NCBI GenBank assembly: GCA_030639035.1
Contig: DAOWDM010000178.1
Span: 1-7,820 of the forward strand
Reading direction: 5' to 3'
Source of the DNA: Alphaproteobacteria bacterium
GTDB lineage: Bacteria; Pseudomonadota; Alphaproteobacteria; DAOWDM01
DNA: 7,820 nt
How positions within the stretch are numbered: the stretch's first letter is position 1; each line of letters begins with the position of its first letter. The notes under the pieces were generated by a model. That model had not been told where the DNA came from and did not search any database. It saw only the letters and a program-made list of their open reading frames with translations. This document shows, piece by piece, positions 6,271 through 7,820 of this stretch. The translations under genes and the position numbers were made by a program.

Positions 6271-6294
6271 TTGTTTGTGTAATGCAACAAACAA
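6271..6294. repeat. 8-bp inverted repeat between convergent genes
   Basis: TTGTTTGT (6271-6278) and ACAAACAA (6287-6294) are exact reverse complements around an 8-nt loop. It lies between the recombinase remnant's end and the convergent phosphorylase gene's stop. The stem is AT-rich, and no T-run immediately follows on either strand (a T6 starts at 6301 on the plus strand, 6 nt away), so it is at best a weak terminator. Confidence 0.3.
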
Positions 6295-6311
6295 CAGGAA
6301 TTTTTTAGCTT

Positions 6312-7820
6312 TTAATTCTTCTTTAGCCATATGGTTTCATAAGGTTTGATTTGCATAGTATCTTCTAGATGAATATTTTTATTTGTAATAATATCCTTCA
6401 AAAGAGTCGCCTCTCCATATGTTTTTTTAATTTCTTTAGTATCAATGTTTATATGGTTTTTAGAAAAATTATGTATTGCTAAAATAGGATTTTCTGTTTC
6501 TTTTGCCCTGTATAAAGAAAATATAGAACTATGAAGGAAAACAATTTTTTGGGAGCTTGTCGGATTAAAAGCAGGTTCTTCTTTCCATAGCTTGATTAAC
6601 TTTGTGTAAGCCTTGAAAATTTTCATTTCTCTGGACTTTTCGTTCGCCATTATTTCGTTTAATTCACCTAAGTTAAATTTGCGTCTGTTAAGTGATCTTG
6701 GCTGTTTTGTTTCATCAAACCCTTTGTAATCATTGCGTGTTCCGAATAGGCTATGAAAATAAATTCCTGGAACACCAGCAAGAGAAAATGCAACAGATTG
6801 AGCTGTTATATAACGCTTAATGCTCATGTCATCGTTAGCATCTTCATTTGCTGGAGTTAGTGCATCAAAAAAGGTTATGTTGAGTTCGTATGGAATTTTT
6901 GAACCATCATCTAATGCTCTGTAAGAGACTTTTCCGCCTCTTTTAACGCATTCATTTCCAATGTTTTCAATGTTTTCTTTTGGTAGCCAGTCTGATGCTC
7001 CACGTACTCCATTGCCGTCATGTGTTGCTGTAATATTAAAAAACGCTGTTTTATCAGATGGAATTTTCAACTCTTCTGCCCAAGCAGATAAATAATTTGC
7101 ATTTTGAGTTTGGATTGCATCAATAATTAAAGGAGGTAAAGCAAACTGATAAACCATCTGAGCTTCATTAGAGCCATTTCCTAAATAAGCTATGTTTTCT
7201 TCATGAGGAACATTCGTTTCTGTAACTATTAATGTCGAAGGTGCTACAGCTTCCATAACATCTTTGAAAAGCTGTACGCATAAATGCGTTTCATCTAAAT
7301 TAATGCAGGTTGAATTTTCTTTTTTCCAGAAATAAGAAACTGCGTCTAGCCTTATAAGTTTTGCTCCTTTAGAAACATAAAACAGAAGTAAATCTATTAT
7401 TTCTATAAGAACATCTGGATTGGCTGTATTAAGGTCTACTTGATCTTCGGAAAAAGTTGTCCATACATGTTTTATACCGTCCTTTGTTTCAAAAGGGTGC
7501 AATAAAGGAGATGTTCTTGGTCTTGTAACATTTGAAAGGTTTTCTTCTGGGCTTTTTGTAATAAAATAATCAGAATATGGTTTTTTATTATCTAAAAAAG
7601 AATGAAACCAAGAGCTTTTAGCTGAAATGTGATTGATTACGGCATCAAACATAAGGTTAAAATCTTTGCTTAAGCTTTCTATGTTCTTCCAGTCGCCTAA
7701 TTGTGGATTGATTTTTCTAAAGTCAATTACAGAAAAGCCATCATCTGAAGAATATGGAAAAAATGGCAGAAGATGAACTGTTCCAAAAACATCATGCAGG
7801 TTTTCTTTTAGCCATTTTTC
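6312..7820 (-). CDS. GH13 subfamily 18 sugar phosphorylase (sucrose/glucosylglycerate phosphorylase group), N-terminus beyond the window
   Basis: 502 residues are visible in one open frame from the window edge, lacking perhaps 50-80 N-terminal residues. The ATG at 7652 is internal: upstream the frame encodes HLLPFFPYSSDDGFSVIDF, a subfamily hallmark. These cytoplasmic enzymes cleave an alpha-glucoside with phosphate, giving alpha-glucose 1-phosphate with retention. The catalytic set is intact: nucleophile Asp in KLIRLDAVSYFW (codon 7346-7344), acid/base Glu in IVTETNVPHE (7220-7218), and stabiliser Asp in ITATHDGNGVRG (7019-7017). AGVPGIYFHSLFGTRNDY followed by RSLNRRKF is also typical of the phosphorylases. 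A beta-sandwich C-terminal domain ends in PYETIWLKKN. Acceptor specificity (fructose, fructose 6-phosphate, glycerate or glycerol) depends on loops I cannot assign with confidence; GDGSK-like RALDDGSKIPYELNITFFDAL fits the non-sucrose members somewhat better. No neighbouring sugar transporter is visible. Confidence 0.88.
   Translation of the reverse strand, partial: EKWLKENLHDVFGTVHLLPFFPYSSDDGFSVIDFRKINPQLGDWKNIESLSKDFNLMFDAVINHISAKSSWFHSFLDNKKPYSDYFITKSPEENLSNVTRPRTSPLLHPFETKDGIKHVWTTFSEDQVDLNTANPDVLIEIIDLLLFYVSKGAKLIRLDAVSYFWKKENSTCINLDETHLCVQLFKDVMEAVAPSTLIVTETNVPHEENIAYLGNGSNEAQMVYQFALPPLIIDAIQTQNANYLSAWAEELKIPSDKTAFFNITATHDGNGVRGASDWLPKENIENIGNECVKRGGKVSYRALDDGSKIPYELNITFFDALTPANEDANDDMSIKRYITAQSVAFSLAGVPGIYFHSLFGTRNDYKGFDETKQPRSLNRRKFNLGELNEIMANEKSREMKIFKAYTKLIKLWKEEPAFNPTSSQKIVFLHSSIFSLYRAKETENPILAIHNFSKNHINIDTKEIKKTYGEATLLKDIITNKNIHLEDTMQIKPYETIWLKKN

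Noticed and set aside
7650..7652. ATG at 7652 as the start of the phosphorylase
   Set aside because: The frame stays open to the window edge and encodes conserved subfamily residues upstream, so this methionine is internal.
1..7820. CRISPR array or retron/toxin-antitoxin module
   Set aside because: No regularly spaced repeats, reverse transcriptase motif or small paired genes were seen on either strand.

Overview
The window reads as AT-rich Gram-negative chromosome. A host-associated spirochaete of the Treponema type is my best guess. It rests on base composition, the sigma70-like promoters, a degenerate GAGGAGCnnAGCGACGTGG dispersed palindrome, and the RND-pump and GH13_18 phosphorylase genes. 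No ribosomal marker is present, so this assignment is an inference of moderate confidence.

Positions 1-4700 form a drug-efflux locus. A TetR/AcrR-family repressor (minus strand, cut by the window start) is divergent from a two-gene operon encoding a periplasmic adaptor (486-1622, TTG start) and a HAE1-type RND inner-membrane pump (1626-4700). The shared 178-bp intergenic region holds back-to-back promoters, a perfect 7+7 bp inverted repeat at the repressor's predicted start site, and a 44-bp palindrome that would lie at the very 5' end of the pump mRNA. The simplest model is a repressor controlling both itself and the pump. The outer-membrane channel is not in the window.

Positions 4701-6311 look like a decayed integrated element. 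A 143-bp structure bounded by inverted arms (4769-4911) contains 19 bases matching the 3' end of a tRNA-Ser, a classical integrase attachment core, but the rest of the tRNA is absent. Next comes an unrecognised 283-aa gene (4995-5846). Then there is the C-terminal remnant of a tyrosine recombinase (5872-6246), broken by a deletion/frameshift and by a stop codon where the catalytic tyrosine would be expected. The remnant had to be read through its internal stops to be recognised. I infer that the 283-aa gene is cargo left from this element.

Positions 6312-7820 (minus strand) hold most of a GH13 subfamily 18 sugar phosphorylase (sucrose / glucosylglycerate phosphorylase group), convergent with the recombinase remnant and cut by the window end. 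It appears unrelated to the efflux locus.

The least explained parts are the 283-aa protein, whose predicted strand/helix order and acidic residues are compatible with an RNase H-like fold (weak inference), and the inverted-repeat element carrying the tRNA tail.
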